64,000 nucleotides of DNA from Pantoea sp. Mb-10 (lineage in GTDB: Bacteria > Pseudomonadota > Gammaproteobacteria > Enterobacterales > Enterobacteriaceae): NCBI RefSeq assembly GCF_021272205.1, contig NZ_JAJSDX010000011.1:32675-96674 (forward strand), given 5' to 3'. The position numbers were made by a program, and so were the translations under genes. The notes beneath the pieces are model-generated. The model saw only the letters and a list, made by a program, of their open reading frames with translations, did not search any database and was not told where the DNA came from. This document shows, in pieces, positions 34,153 to 42,159 of the stretch (its first letter is position 1; every line of letters begins with the position of its first letter).

Positions 34153-34610
34153 ATGCGCCATGTCCTGCAGGAAAAACAACGGATGCTGCCGGCCACGCTT
34201 AACAGTCTGACGACGCTCAGCCATGCGCTGCGGCAGTTTCTGGCGCCGCTGCAGCTGAGTGAGGGCTGGATTTATCCGCTCGATTTAGCGCTGTGTGAGG
34301 CGGCAAGCAATATCATTTTGCACGGCTATGGCGAAAACGCGACGCAAACGTATCGCGTCCGATTTCATCATGAAGGCGGTGATATCCGTGTGACGCTGTT
34401 CGACACCGGGACAGCAGTGCCAGTGACAAGCTGGATGCCAGTGCATATCGGGAGCAGCATGAAGACCTCACGCTGGAGACGCTGAGCGAAGGCGGGCGAG
34501 GTTGGGCGCTGATTTTCGAAAGCGTTGACCGAGTAGACTATCAACGTGACGGAAAAGAAAACCGGCTGACGCTGTGGCGTGCCTTGCCGCCGGAGTTGAA
34601 GGGAAATTAA
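34153..34610 (+). pseudogene. RsbW/SpoIIAB-like anti-sigma ATPase, frameshifted
   Basis: Starts MRHVLQEKQRMLPATLNSL at ATG 34153, behind AAGGAG. Residues up to about 90 carry the HATPase fold: LDLALCEAASNIILHGYG (N box) and IRVTLFDTGTAVP (G1 box). Then the frame shifts near 34415-34428: the first frame stops at 34485, while the neighbouring frame continues EDLTLETLSEGGRGWALIFESVDRVDYQ to the stop at 34608-34610. GGRGWALI is the expected G2 box, so a one-base indel broke the gene. In life it would be a serine kinase that phosphorylates the STAS partner just upstream. Confidence 0.75.
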
Positions 34611-34861
34611 AATCTCAGCAGATCCGGCAATGCAGGGGAAAGAGGCGAGTCGCTGATGCGTTAACGGGACACGCTGCACTACCCAATTTAACATAATATA
34701 CATTATGCGTATTTTGATGACGGTGACGGCAGCGACCGTTACTGGCATATTAACCTTGGCCGTCCTTATCCGGCTCGCCGCTGCTGGCGCATTTCATCTC
34801 GCGCTGTTTTTATGTTATTGGCGTTTTCGGCATCATACCTTCATGCACCTAACACCCGTGT
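34611..34861. other. Intergenic region holding dif
   Basis: 251 bp between the broken anti-sigma gene and the 3' end of a minus-strand membrane-protein gene. The only strong signal is the dif site. A 69-codon frame begins at 34705 inside dif and runs into the next gene; it has no ribosome site and is not accepted. Confidence 0.6.
34686..34713 (-). other. dif: dif, XerCD chromosome-dimer resolution site
   Basis: Read on the minus strand: XerC arm AATACGCATAA, centre TGTATA, XerD arm TTATGTTAAAT. The XerD arm, the centre and the inner seven bases of the XerC arm are identical to E. coli dif (24 contiguous identical positions); only the outermost four bases of the XerC side differ. It is intergenic, flanked by decayed genes, two matS sites and a Ter site, as expected at the chromosome terminus. 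Confidence 0.95.
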
Positions 34862-35827
34862 TTATTGCTCCGCTTGTCGCTGATCTTTCAGGGTATCGAT
34901 CACCACTGCGTTGACGGGAATGCGTAAGACACTGCTGCTGTGTTCATCACCCACGCTAAGCGTGACTGAATTGCCAAACGACGAAAGCGCCACCGTCACA
35001 TCGTTGAAGCGCATATGGCCAGGCACACTGTCGTCGGGTGAACTTTTAACACCGTGTTTTTGCAGAATGTGGTTCCACGGCGCTTGCACAAAGACCGTGG
35101 CATGTTCGTGGCGGATACCCAGTATCTCCATCGTCCGATTGGCCGTGGCGTTGAAAAGACCATAAATTGCGGTTACATAGACAATGATAACCCCAGGGAA
35201 AACAATTTTTATCAATCGGATTTCCGCTCTTTTCTTCATGAGTTTTTCTACGTCCGGTATCACCAAATTCATCTGGGCATCTATCTGACGAATCCAATTC
35301 ACAAGGATATAAGCTAGTCCGAGCATTAGCGATGCACAGAAATACTGAAGGTATTTTATGTGATTGTGTGGAAGTATCTCCGGTATGAGAAACACACTCA
35401 GAAAAGCTATTGCGTAAAAACAAGGCGTAAGCTTGGAAAAACGAAGATGGTATGGAGTTAAAGATTGACGCTTATAATTACGGGAAAAATGAGATCGATG
35501 ACGGCGCCAGGCTATTTTTCCGCGTATCCAAGTCTTAAGTGAATGAATACCCCGCGTAATCCACGTCATGCGAGCCAAGAGAATAATCGGATGCAAGATT
35601 GAGAATCCGAGACACATCATAAAAAAGTAAACGGCCAGCGTCCCCATGGAAAACACGGTAACCACTAAAAAGATCCGCAGCGTATCGCTTAGCGACAGGC
35701 CATCGGGAAAGCCACCGTAGCGCCCGCAATAGACAAGCAAGATCGCCCCGCCCAACACAAAAGAAATTTTAGTGAGTACCGCAAGCCCTTTTTCCGTGAG
35801 TTCAAAAAACTTTTTTAACGCATCCAT
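34862..35827 (-). CDS. Unrecognised four-helix membrane protein beside dif
   Basis: 321 residues, not assigned to a family. Predicted membrane segments lie at about residues 18-36, 52-84, 135-175 and 205-235. Between helices 2 and 3 lies a strongly basic cytoplasmic loop (RGKIAWRRHRSHFSRNYKRQSL). The last ~85 residues are soluble and beta-rich (HMRFNDVTVALSSFGNSVTLSVGDEHSSSVLRIPVNAVVIDTL). AT content and codon use look different from the neighbours (many AAA, ATT and TTT codons), suggesting acquired DNA. It is a single gene whose 3' end lies 148 bp from dif. The ATG at 35827 has no strong ribosome site. Confidence 0.65.
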   Translation of the reverse strand: MDALKKFFELTEKGLAVLTKISFVLGGAILLVYCGRYGGFPDGLSLSDTLRIFLVVTVFSMGTLAVYFFMMCLGFSILHPIILLARMTWITRGIHSLKTWIRGKIAWRRHRSHFSRNYKRQSLTPYHLRFSKLTPCFYAIAFLSVFLIPEILPHNHIKYLQYFCASLMLGLAYILVNWIRQIDAQMNLVIPDVEKLMKKRAEIRLIKIVFPGVIIVYVTAIYGLFNATANRTMEILGIRHEHATVFVQAPWNHILQKHGVKSSPDDSVPGHMRFNDVTVALSSFGNSVTLSVGDEHSSSVLRIPVNAVVIDTLKDQRQAEQ

Positions 35828-35935
35828 CCCTGGCCTTTATACGCGCATTCAAAAGCGAGCAGCCTAGCGAGGCGCGAGATAAAGTCAAGCATGGCTTATC
35901 TATTAAGCCGTCCCGATGACTATCACTTGCAGGTG

Positions 35936-36244
35936 TTACGGTACTGAGACCGTTAACACGCCAGCGTTTTCGCGGCGGTTGGTCCATTTGAGCGAAAGCG
36001 CACCGGCTCGGCTTGAGAACGTCCGGTTACCGGACTGCGTAACGGACACAATATCTTGTTTGCTGGGCAATGCCTGTAAACAGCTTGAGATCAGGTTCTG
36101 ATGATCTACGCGCATCGGGCAAGGTGCGTTGAGGATTTCACCGCGAAATATCAACTGGCCACCCTGTGGTGCGGCGTATGCTGCGGCGTGATACAGAACG
36201 AAAACAGACAGAATGCTTGCTGCAATGAAATGGGATTGAGTCAT
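35936..36244 (-). CDS. Small secreted protein, fimbrial-subunit-like
   Basis: About 102 residues. Signal peptide MTQSHFIAASILSVFVLYHAAAYA, then APQGGQLIFRGEILNAPCPMRVDHQNLISSCLQALP, which resembles the first strands and the disulfide pair of type-1 pilins (GxxxFxGxIxxxxC). The end, GALSLKWTNRRENAGVLTVSVP, could serve as a final strand. It is shorter than normal pilins (150-180 residues), and no chaperone or usher gene is near. Start ATG 36244 has GGAGA upstream. It may be a minor orphan subunit or an unrelated two-cysteine secreted protein. Confidence 0.5.
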   Translation of the reverse strand: MTQSHFIAASILSVFVLYHAAAYAAPQGGQLIFRGEILNAPCPMRVDHQNLISSCLQALPSKQDIVSVTQSGNRTFSSRAGALSLKWTNRRENAGVLTVSVP

Positions 36245-36440
36245 GACATTTCTCCTGACATTCACTTAGGATCATATCGACCAAAAGCGAAGCGACTTTA
36301 GAAAAGCATGACGCAAGAAAGCCTGTCGCAGCACAGTTTATCTGTGACGCATAAATCAAAAAATGAATTAAAGCGCTCCCAGATTCGTCTCGAATAAAAC
36401 TGAAAGCGCCCTCACCTTAATCACCGCGTTCGAGAATAGC

Positions 36441-37634
36441 TCAGGCAAGCGGCGTCGGTTTGGCGTCCGCAGCGGAGAACTTACCGTCCGCCAGCGCGTA
36501 AATGGCGTCGAGCTTGCGGGCAAACTGCACCGGATCGTGCTCGCGCTTGATTCTCTCCAACGCGTGCGCCGAGCATGCACGAATAACGTCGGTATCCTGC
36601 AGCACATGGCGTATATGCTGTTTCAATCCATCGATAATGCTTCTGCGCAGCGTCTCTTTATCGGCGGCTGTTTTGACATCGAGTTCAAACATGGCATTGA
36701 GTGGACAGGCAATTGTCCAGCCCGCCGCCGCGGGATTGATCTCTGGCAGTGCGCGTACGTTGGTCGTGATCACCGGACAGCCACAGGCTTGCATCTCCAG
36801 CAGCGAAAAACCGTAGGTATCTTGCCAGGTCGGTAACAGCCCTACGTGGGTCTGCTTGAACAAGGCGATGACCTCCTCATTCGGCAGCGATGATGAATGA
36901 CGAAACATCCCGTCTGCCTTAATCAGTGATTCAATCTGCTGGCAAAAAGCCGCGTCATCTTGATGATCTTTAAGCGCAATGTTCTTTCGATTCGCCAGGT
37001 TGCCGACCAAATTGACCTGCACGCGGTTTTCAGGCAATCCCCCCTCTTCTTTCAGCTCGTGAAACGCCAGTACCACTTCCGCGCCGCCTTTGCGATAAAA
37101 CTCATTCCCTACAAAGGTAAATATCACGCGTTCGCCCTGTACCTTACGGACGTTATCGTGCAGCACGCGCTGAGGGGGATGCAGCACGTGCAGCTTCGGC
37201 TGAATCCGGTTTTTTTCATTGGGAAAAGCCGCCAGCAGTTTGAGCTGTATCTGGCGGGTGGCCTCAGAGATCGCAATAATGGCTTTGCATTCCGGCGCGG
37301 CGACATACTGCAGCTGGCGATAGAGCTCTTTGTTAGCCAGTTTTGGCACACCCGCTTCGGGTAAGACGCGCGGCAATTCTGTTTCAAACGTTGAAAACCA
37401 CGGGCGCTGCGTAGAGGCGACCTCGTTGAATAAATGGATAACCGCCCCTTTTTTCGGAATCAACACATCGGGCGGGCTAAAAATAAATTTTTTATTTTTC
37501 TTGTAAAATTTCTGCCTGACTGCGTTAAGCCAGGTCCACGTATTTGCATAGCGAAAATTACGGTAGCTGTGGTTATTATTTACCGTGATATTTCTTTTTT
37601 CCGGGTAACTCTTACCGCTAATAATTACCTTCAT
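36441..37634 (-). CDS. Family 4 glycosyltransferase
   Basis: 397 residues. GT-B fold: the C-terminal half has the donor-site motif LLPTWQDTYGFSLLEMQACGCPVITTNVRALPEI (EX7E-type) and FTFVGNEFYRKGGAEVVLAFHELKEEG. The N-terminal half, with an AIIAISEATRQIQLKLLAAFP segment, is less conserved. Likely transfers a nucleotide-sugar hexose to a surface polysaccharide or glycolipid. No polysaccharide cluster surrounds it, so the acceptor is unknown. The upstream 0.6 kb is AT-rich with no gene, and codon use in the N-terminal part is A/T-rich, consistent with horizontal origin. GGAGAG precedes the ATG. Confidence 0.8.
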   Translation of the reverse strand: MKVIISGKSYPEKRNITVNNNHSYRNFRYANTWTWLNAVRQKFYKKNKKFIFSPPDVLIPKKGAVIHLFNEVASTQRPWFSTFETELPRVLPEAGVPKLANKELYRQLQYVAAPECKAIIAISEATRQIQLKLLAAFPNEKNRIQPKLHVLHPPQRVLHDNVRKVQGERVIFTFVGNEFYRKGGAEVVLAFHELKEEGGLPENRVQVNLVGNLANRKNIALKDHQDDAAFCQQIESLIKADGMFRHSSSLPNEEVIALFKQTHVGLLPTWQDTYGFSLLEMQACGCPVITTNVRALPEINPAAAGWTIACPLNAMFELDVKTAADKETLRRSIIDGLKQHIRHVLQDTDVIRACSAHALERIKREHDPVQFARKLDAIYALADGKFSAADAKPTPLA

Positions 37635-38234
37635 AGTCTCTCCTGGCCATAAAATGCACGGGCAGTTAAAGCAGTAATGTTTGGAAATGCCAATGAATAC
37701 TCAAGCGTTTATCCATGCCGCGCTAGGAACATCAATGTGCGCGATTATTGGCAACAATGCCATTAGGAGGTATCTTAATATTATCTTTACATATGAAGTG
37801 ACATTAGATGCATTGATAACACACTGTTGCGTAAATATTAAAAATTGCACATCAATGTAATATTTAGGCACACTTTTCGCCGAATTTAACCACCAGCAAC
37901 CCCTTCCATCTAACAGGTTGAGCAGCGCAATCCGCCAAGGGAAATGAATTCAATATTCTGATTTTAAAAGAAATACATTCCCGACACCCTTAATGCACTA
38001 TCTTGCACGGTATTGAAGCGCAGCGGCAAGCTGGACTTTTTTCTTGGTTATATTTGCTTACCACTTTCTCTCCTTGCGCTTGCTTTACAACCTCCACTTT
38101 TGCCTGACGGTTAAAATAATTAATCATTGTTGCGCAACGCGTGTAGCGCATGGCAAGAATAAACAGTGGAGATAATCACAGAAACACGAAATGCACTGGG
38201 GGAATGAGACGTAATAAAAGAGAAAATGCGGCGA
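37635..38234. other. 600-bp AT-rich gap upstream of the glycosyltransferase
   Basis: No credible gene on either strand. TTAGGAGGTATCTTA (37763-37777) loosely resembles an RcsAB box and would suit a polysaccharide gene, but the match is weak. GTTGCGCAAC (near 38130) is a perfect 10-bp palindrome. The lower GC than the flanks suggests imported DNA or a long regulatory leader. Confidence 0.35.
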
Positions 38235-38261
38235 GAAAACGTCGCGCAGTGACTGCGCGAC
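38235..38261 (-). terminator. osmB terminator
   Basis: On the minus strand: GTCGCGCAG-TCA-CTGCGCGAC followed by GTTTTC. Perfect 9-bp stem, 3-base loop, 11 bp after the osmB stop. Confidence 0.8.
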
Positions 38262-38271
38262 GGGAGCGAAA

Positions 38272-38481
38272 TTAACGGCTTACCTCATGACCAATTAAAC
38301 CACCGATTGCCGCTCCGCCGAGCGTACCAAAGGTGCTTCCACCGGTAAGCACAGCGCCGCCCACGGCACCTACCCCGGCGCCAATGGCGGTATTGCGGCC
38401 ACGGTGGGACATGCCGCATGCGGTTACGGACAAACAAATCAGGGTGACAATGGCGATACTGCAGCTGCGTTTTAAAAGCAT
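38272..38481 (-). CDS. osmB: Osmotically inducible lipoprotein OsmB
   Basis: 69 residues (E. coli OsmB 72). A lipoprotein signal with lipobox SVTAC, then the glycine-zipper segment RNTAIGAGVGAVGGAVLTGGSTFGTLGGAAIGGLIGHEVSR, nearly the E. coli sequence. Outer-membrane lipoprotein induced by osmotic and stationary-phase stress; exact role unsettled. ATG 38481 has TGAGGA 5 bp upstream; earlier in-frame ATGs lie before this site. A terminator follows. Confidence 0.92.
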   Translation of the reverse strand: MLLKRSCSIAIVTLICLSVTACGMSHRGRNTAIGAGVGAVGGAVLTGGSTFGTLGGAAIGGLIGHEVSR

Positions 38482-38821
38482 CGAAATCCTCATTACCATT
38501 AAAAAATGGAATGTTATTATTTAATTTGATTGTTATTACGCCAGCATGACCTGCTGCGCGTTGGCGCTAATTTAAAGTGAAAGAAAATAAAGCGTAAGGT
38601 AAATATTCCTATTTTACAACGGACCTGGCATGCGCTCTGCTTGCCCCTGTGATGCCCTGCTCATCGCAGCGCCGAAGAATTTTTCATGTTGTCTGCGCTT
38701 TCTGAGTGAAGCCCCTATTTTACGGCCATACTGTAGCTGTTCACGCTGCACGACGTGCACTGCGCAACGGCCAGCCGCGCGGCGACCTGGCCCCCGCTCA
38801 TAACCTTGTTTGGAGATTGCT
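38482..38821. other. Divergent promoter region, osmB and FAD dehydrogenase
   Basis: 340 bp that must contain both promoters. TGCAC-GAC-GTGCA (near 38742-38754) is a short inverted repeat. No gene and no further signal I can support. Confidence 0.3.
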
Positions 38822-40552
38822 GTGGAAAGTTCTGCGACCCGCGAACACCGACTTAACGCTCTGCGTCAGCGCACAACGATTCCTGTGCTGATCGTTGGCG
38901 GCGGCATTAATGGCATTAGCACCTTTCGGGAACTGGCTTTACAGGGCATCCCGGCGATCATTGTAGATAAAGGTGACTGGTGCAGCGCCGCGAGCGGAGC
39001 GCTATCGCGCATGATCCACGGCGGGTTGCGCTATCTGGAAACCGGTGAGTTTGGCCTCGTGAAGGAAGCGGTTATCGAACGCGACCGTTTACTAAAAAAC
39101 GCCCCGCACTGTGTCTTTCCGCTGCGTACCACCGTGCCCATTGATAACGTGGGCGGCGGACTGATCAACACCACGCGTAAGATGCTGCGCTTGGGTGATA
39201 AGCCTTCCCGACGCGGCGTCCTGCTGATTAAAACCGGGTTAAGCCTTTACGACGCTTATACCCGCCAGTATGGCTCGCTGCCCAAACATCAGGTACGTAA
39301 TGAAGCCGAAACGCGCGAGCGCTGGCCGGGCTTTGCGCCATGGGTAAAATACAGCGCCAGCTATTATGACGCCTGGATCAGCGCGCCTGAGCGTCTGGGC
39401 GTTGAGTTGATTGACGACGCTGAACGCGCCTGCCCCACGGCGTTGGCGCTCAACTATATGCAGGTCGCGCATGCAGACGGTGAAAACATGGTGCTGCGCG
39501 ATTCGCTGAGCGGCGAGCAGTTCATTGTGCAGCCACACGTAGTGGTCAACGCCAGTGGCGCATGGATCGATCGCGTCAACCAGCAGGTGTCACGCGAGAG
39601 CGACAGCGCGAAATTGATTGGCGGCACCAAAGGCTCGCATCTGATTCTCCATCTCCCTGAGCTGGTGAGCCAGCTTGCGGGCGAGATGGTCTATTTTGAA
39701 AATCAAGAAGGCCGCGTCTGTATCATGTACCCGTGGTTTGGCAAGGTGCTGGTCGGCACCACGGATATTCGCGTGGACGACCCTGACGCGGTGGTCTGTG
39801 AAGAGGCGGAAAAGCAGTACATCATTGACGCCCTGCGCTTTGTATTCCCGCACATTGCGGTGCCTGCGTCCGCCGTGGTGTACACCTTTTGCGGCGTGCG
39901 CCCTCTGCCCGCCAGCGACGCGAAACTCAGCGGACAGATCTCGCGTAACCATTCACTGGTGCTGCTGCCGCCAAATCGCACCCGCGCCTGGAGTACGCTC
40001 TGCCTGGTGGGCGGCAAATGGACCACCTTTCGCCAGTTCGGTGAAGAGGCGGCTGACCGCGTACTGCGTCTGCTGGGAGAGAAACGGCGAGTTTTCAGCC
40101 GCGACCTACCCATTGGCGGCGGTCGCGATTTCCCGCGCCCTTCCGCGCAACCCAGCTGGCAAGCGCAGCTCTCTCTGCAGTTTGGCGTGCCGCTTCCACG
40201 CGTAACGCAGTTGGTCAAACGCTACGGCAGCCGCGCGTTGCCTTTGCTGAGTTTGATTCAGCAGCACGGCGAACAGCCATTGACGCATCATCCTGATTAC
40301 AGCGCGCTGGAGTTGCGCTATGTGATGCAGCATGAACAAGTTTGCCAGCTGGCTGATTTGCTGGTTCGCCGCACCGGTCTGGCCATGTGCGGCGAACTGA
40401 CGTCCGCGCTGATGCTTGAACTGGCGCAACTGTTCGCCGAGGAACAAGGCTGGGACAGCGCGCGCGCGCAACAGCATCTGCAAGAAACCTGTGCCGAGCT
40501 GGCGCGACAGCATGGGTTATCGCAGCTCAACCCGGATCTCGCGGCGCGTTAG
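38822..40552 (+). CDS. FAD-dependent glycerol-3-phosphate dehydrogenase family (GlpD/GlpA-like)
   Basis: 576 residues. FAD-binding IPVLIVGGGINGISTFRELALQGIPAIIVDKGDWCSAASGALSRMIHGGLRYLE at about 20-75, the GlpD signature. TYRTFCGVRPLPA-type and LCLVGGKWTTFRQFGEEAADRVL close the FAD domain. A C-terminal DAO_C helical domain follows (RYVMQHEQVCQLADLLVRRTGLAM). It would oxidise G3P or another polyol phosphate and pass electrons to quinone at the inner membrane. No glpB, glpC or glpF lies beside it, so it may serve a different polyol phosphate. Start is GTG 38822 with GGAG upstream. It overlaps the convergent Cys-rich gene by 4 bp. Confidence 0.88.
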   Translation: MESSATREHRLNALRQRTTIPVLIVGGGINGISTFRELALQGIPAIIVDKGDWCSAASGALSRMIHGGLRYLETGEFGLVKEAVIERDRLLKNAPHCVFPLRTTVPIDNVGGGLINTTRKMLRLGDKPSRRGVLLIKTGLSLYDAYTRQYGSLPKHQVRNEAETRERWPGFAPWVKYSASYYDAWISAPERLGVELIDDAERACPTALALNYMQVAHADGENMVLRDSLSGEQFIVQPHVVVNASGAWIDRVNQQVSRESDSAKLIGGTKGSHLILHLPELVSQLAGEMVYFENQEGRVCIMYPWFGKVLVGTTDIRVDDPDAVVCEEAEKQYIIDALRFVFPHIAVPASAVVYTFCGVRPLPASDAKLSGQISRNHSLVLLPPNRTRAWSTLCLVGGKWTTFRQFGEEAADRVLRLLGEKRRVFSRDLPIGGGRDFPRPSAQPSWQAQLSLQFGVPLPRVTQLVKRYGSRALPLLSLIQQHGEQPLTHHPDYSALELRYVMQHEQVCQLADLLVRRTGLAMCGELTSALMLELAQLFAEEQGWDSARAQQHLQETCAELARQHGLSQLNPDLAAR

Positions 40553-40788
40553 CGGCACTGGCTGGCGCAGTTTTGCACGCAGATTTGTGCCAGCCCGCCG
40601 CAGCCCGCCCCCTGACGGTTTTGACACTGCGATTGTTCAACATAGCAATTTTGCTGGCAGGCGTTGACATCGCACCGGGCGGCAATCGGGGTGAGCTGCG
40701 CCACGGGCGGTTTATCGGTGGGCCGCCACGGAACCTGTGCCTGCACGCAAAAACTGAACAGCAGGCCGAAGGCCATTATCCACTTCAT
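40549..40788 (-). CDS. Small secreted eight-cysteine protein, unknown function
   Basis: 79 residues. Signal peptide MKWIMAFGLLFSFCVQAQ, then a proline-rich linker (VPWRPTDKPPVAQLTP) and a compact module with eight cysteines spaced C-x4-C-x3-C-x6-C-x7-C-x6-C-x3-C-x3-C, ending at the stop. Eight cysteines in about 40 residues suggest four disulfides formed in the periplasm. I do not recognise the family. GAGGAG sits 7 bp before ATG 40788; longer frames upstream overlap hpxO. It could be a periplasmic stress peptide, an inhibitor or a small toxin-like protein; no evidence chooses between these. Confidence 0.75.
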   Translation of the reverse strand: MKWIMAFGLLFSFCVQAQVPWRPTDKPPVAQLTPIAARCDVNACQQNCYVEQSQCQNRQGAGCGGLAQICVQNCASQCR

Positions 40789-40961
40789 CAGTGCTCTCCT
40801 CATCACTCTCTCGCCATGAGTATGACGGCTCCCTGAACGATTGCCATGCCGCACCGCACATTCAGCGTGATTAACTGACGCGCACCGGTTGCTTCCTGAG
40901 CGGCGCGCTGACCGATTGGTACAAAACTTGCAGTCTTTTAATAAGAACAAAGGAGACGGCA

Positions 40962-42119
40962 ATGAAAGCAATCATTATTGGCGCGGGAATGGGCGGCATG
41001 AGCGCGGCGCTTGCGCTGCGCCAAGCCGGTGTGGAAACAACGGTGTATGAGGCCGTAAAAGCGATGAAGCCGGTGGGTGCGGCCATCTCCATCTGGCCCA
41101 ACGGGGTAAAATGCCTCAACGCGCTGGGTCTGAAAGCGCCACTGCGCGCGCTGGGCGGCGATATGGCGTGGGTGGCCTATCGCGATGCGTTCAGCGGCAG
41201 TACGCTGACCCGCTTTAGCCTGGCACCGCTTGTGCAACAGGTGGGCGAACGGCCCTGCCCGGTGGCGCGCGCCGATCTGCAGGCGCTGCTCATTGACCAT
41301 TACGGCCGTGAAGCGATCCAATTTGGCCATCGCGTCGCGGGGGTGGAGCAGCACGCGCACGGCGTGACCGCCTGGTTTGAAAATGGCACTCACGCCAGCG
41401 CGGATTTTCTGGTGGCAGCAGACGGAACGCACTCGGTCATTCGCGAGGCGGTATTGGGTGAGCGCGTGACGCGCCGCTATGCCGGTTACGTTAACTGGAA
41501 CGGTCTGGTCACGCTGGATACGCGTATCGCGCCCGCCGACCAGTGGACCACCTTTGTGGGTGACGGCAAGCGTGTCTCGCTGATGCCGGTGGGCGGCAAT
41601 CGCTTTTACTTTTTCTTCGATGTGCCGCTACCGCAGGGGTTAGATCAAGATCGCCGCACAATAAAAAGCGATCTGGGCCGCTATTTCAGCGGTTGGGCAC
41701 CCGAGGTGCAGCAGCTGATTGCCGCACTGGATGTCGAGACCACGAATCGGGTCGAAATTCATGATATCGAGCCCTTTAGCCGGTTTGTTAATGGTCGTAT
41801 CGCGCTGTTGGGTGATGCCGCGCACAGTACCACTCCCGACATCGGTCAAGGCGGCTGCGCGGCGATGGAAGATGCGATCGTGCTGGCACAGATGCTCAAC
41901 ACACACTCGCTGGGGATTGAGGATGCGTTGCGCCGTTATGAAACGCGTCGCGTCGCGCGGACCCGCGATCTGGTGTTGAAGGCCCGAAAGCGCTGCGACG
42001 TCACGCATGGTAAAGATGCGGCGATTACGGCGGCATGGTATGCGGAATTGAAACAGGAGAGCGGCGAACGCGTACTGGCTGGACTGTGCGAAACCATTGA
42101 AGGTGGGCCGTTAGGCTAA
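40962..42119 (+). CDS. hpxO: FAD-dependent urate hydroxylase HpxO
   Basis: 385 residues. The flavin hydroxylase oxidises urate to 5-hydroxyisourate in the Klebsiella-type purine pathway. Seen: MKAIIIGAGMGGMSAALALRQAG (ADP-binding), PVGAAISIWPNGVKCLNALGL, a DG motif region FLVAADGTHSVIREAVLG, and GRIALLGDAAHSTTPDIGQGGCAAMEDA (FAD ribityl site). The sequence is close to HpxO throughout. No other hpx gene (hpxPQT) is adjacent; guaD lies 2 kb downstream on the other strand. Ribosome site AAGGAGA is 7 bp upstream. Confidence 0.93.
   Translation: MKAIIIGAGMGGMSAALALRQAGVETTVYEAVKAMKPVGAAISIWPNGVKCLNALGLKAPLRALGGDMAWVAYRDAFSGSTLTRFSLAPLVQQVGERPCPVARADLQALLIDHYGREAIQFGHRVAGVEQHAHGVTAWFENGTHASADFLVAADGTHSVIREAVLGERVTRRYAGYVNWNGLVTLDTRIAPADQWTTFVGDGKRVSLMPVGGNRFYFFFDVPLPQGLDQDRRTIKSDLGRYFSGWAPEVQQLIAALDVETTNRVEIHDIEPFSRFVNGRIALLGDAAHSTTPDIGQGGCAAMEDAIVLAQMLNTHSLGIEDALRRYETRRVARTRDLVLKARKRCDVTHGKDAAITAAWYAELKQESGERVLAGLCETIEGGPLG
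41253..41260 (-). other. KOPS octamer, pointing left
   Basis: CCCTGCCC on the plus strand (GGGCAGGG on minus), inside hpxO. Opposite orientation to the sites left of dif, so again toward dif. Confidence 0.5.
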
Positions 42120-42124
42120 ATCAC

Positions 42125-42150
42125 GGCAGGCGACACCGCTGTCGCCTGCC
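42125..42150. terminator. Bidirectional hairpin between hpxO and dcp
   Basis: GGCAGGCGAC-ACCGCT-GTCGCCTGCC: a perfect 10-bp stem between two convergent stops. It can serve both genes. Confidence 0.65.
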
Positions 42151-42159
42151 TCACCCCCG

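Noticed and set aside
34705..34914. 69-codon frame starting inside dif
   Set aside because: No ribosome site; it overlaps dif and the 3' end of a better-supported gene.
37763..37777. TTAGGAGGTATCTTA as an RcsAB box
   Set aside because: Only a loose match with one extra base; listed as a possibility in the gap entry, not called.
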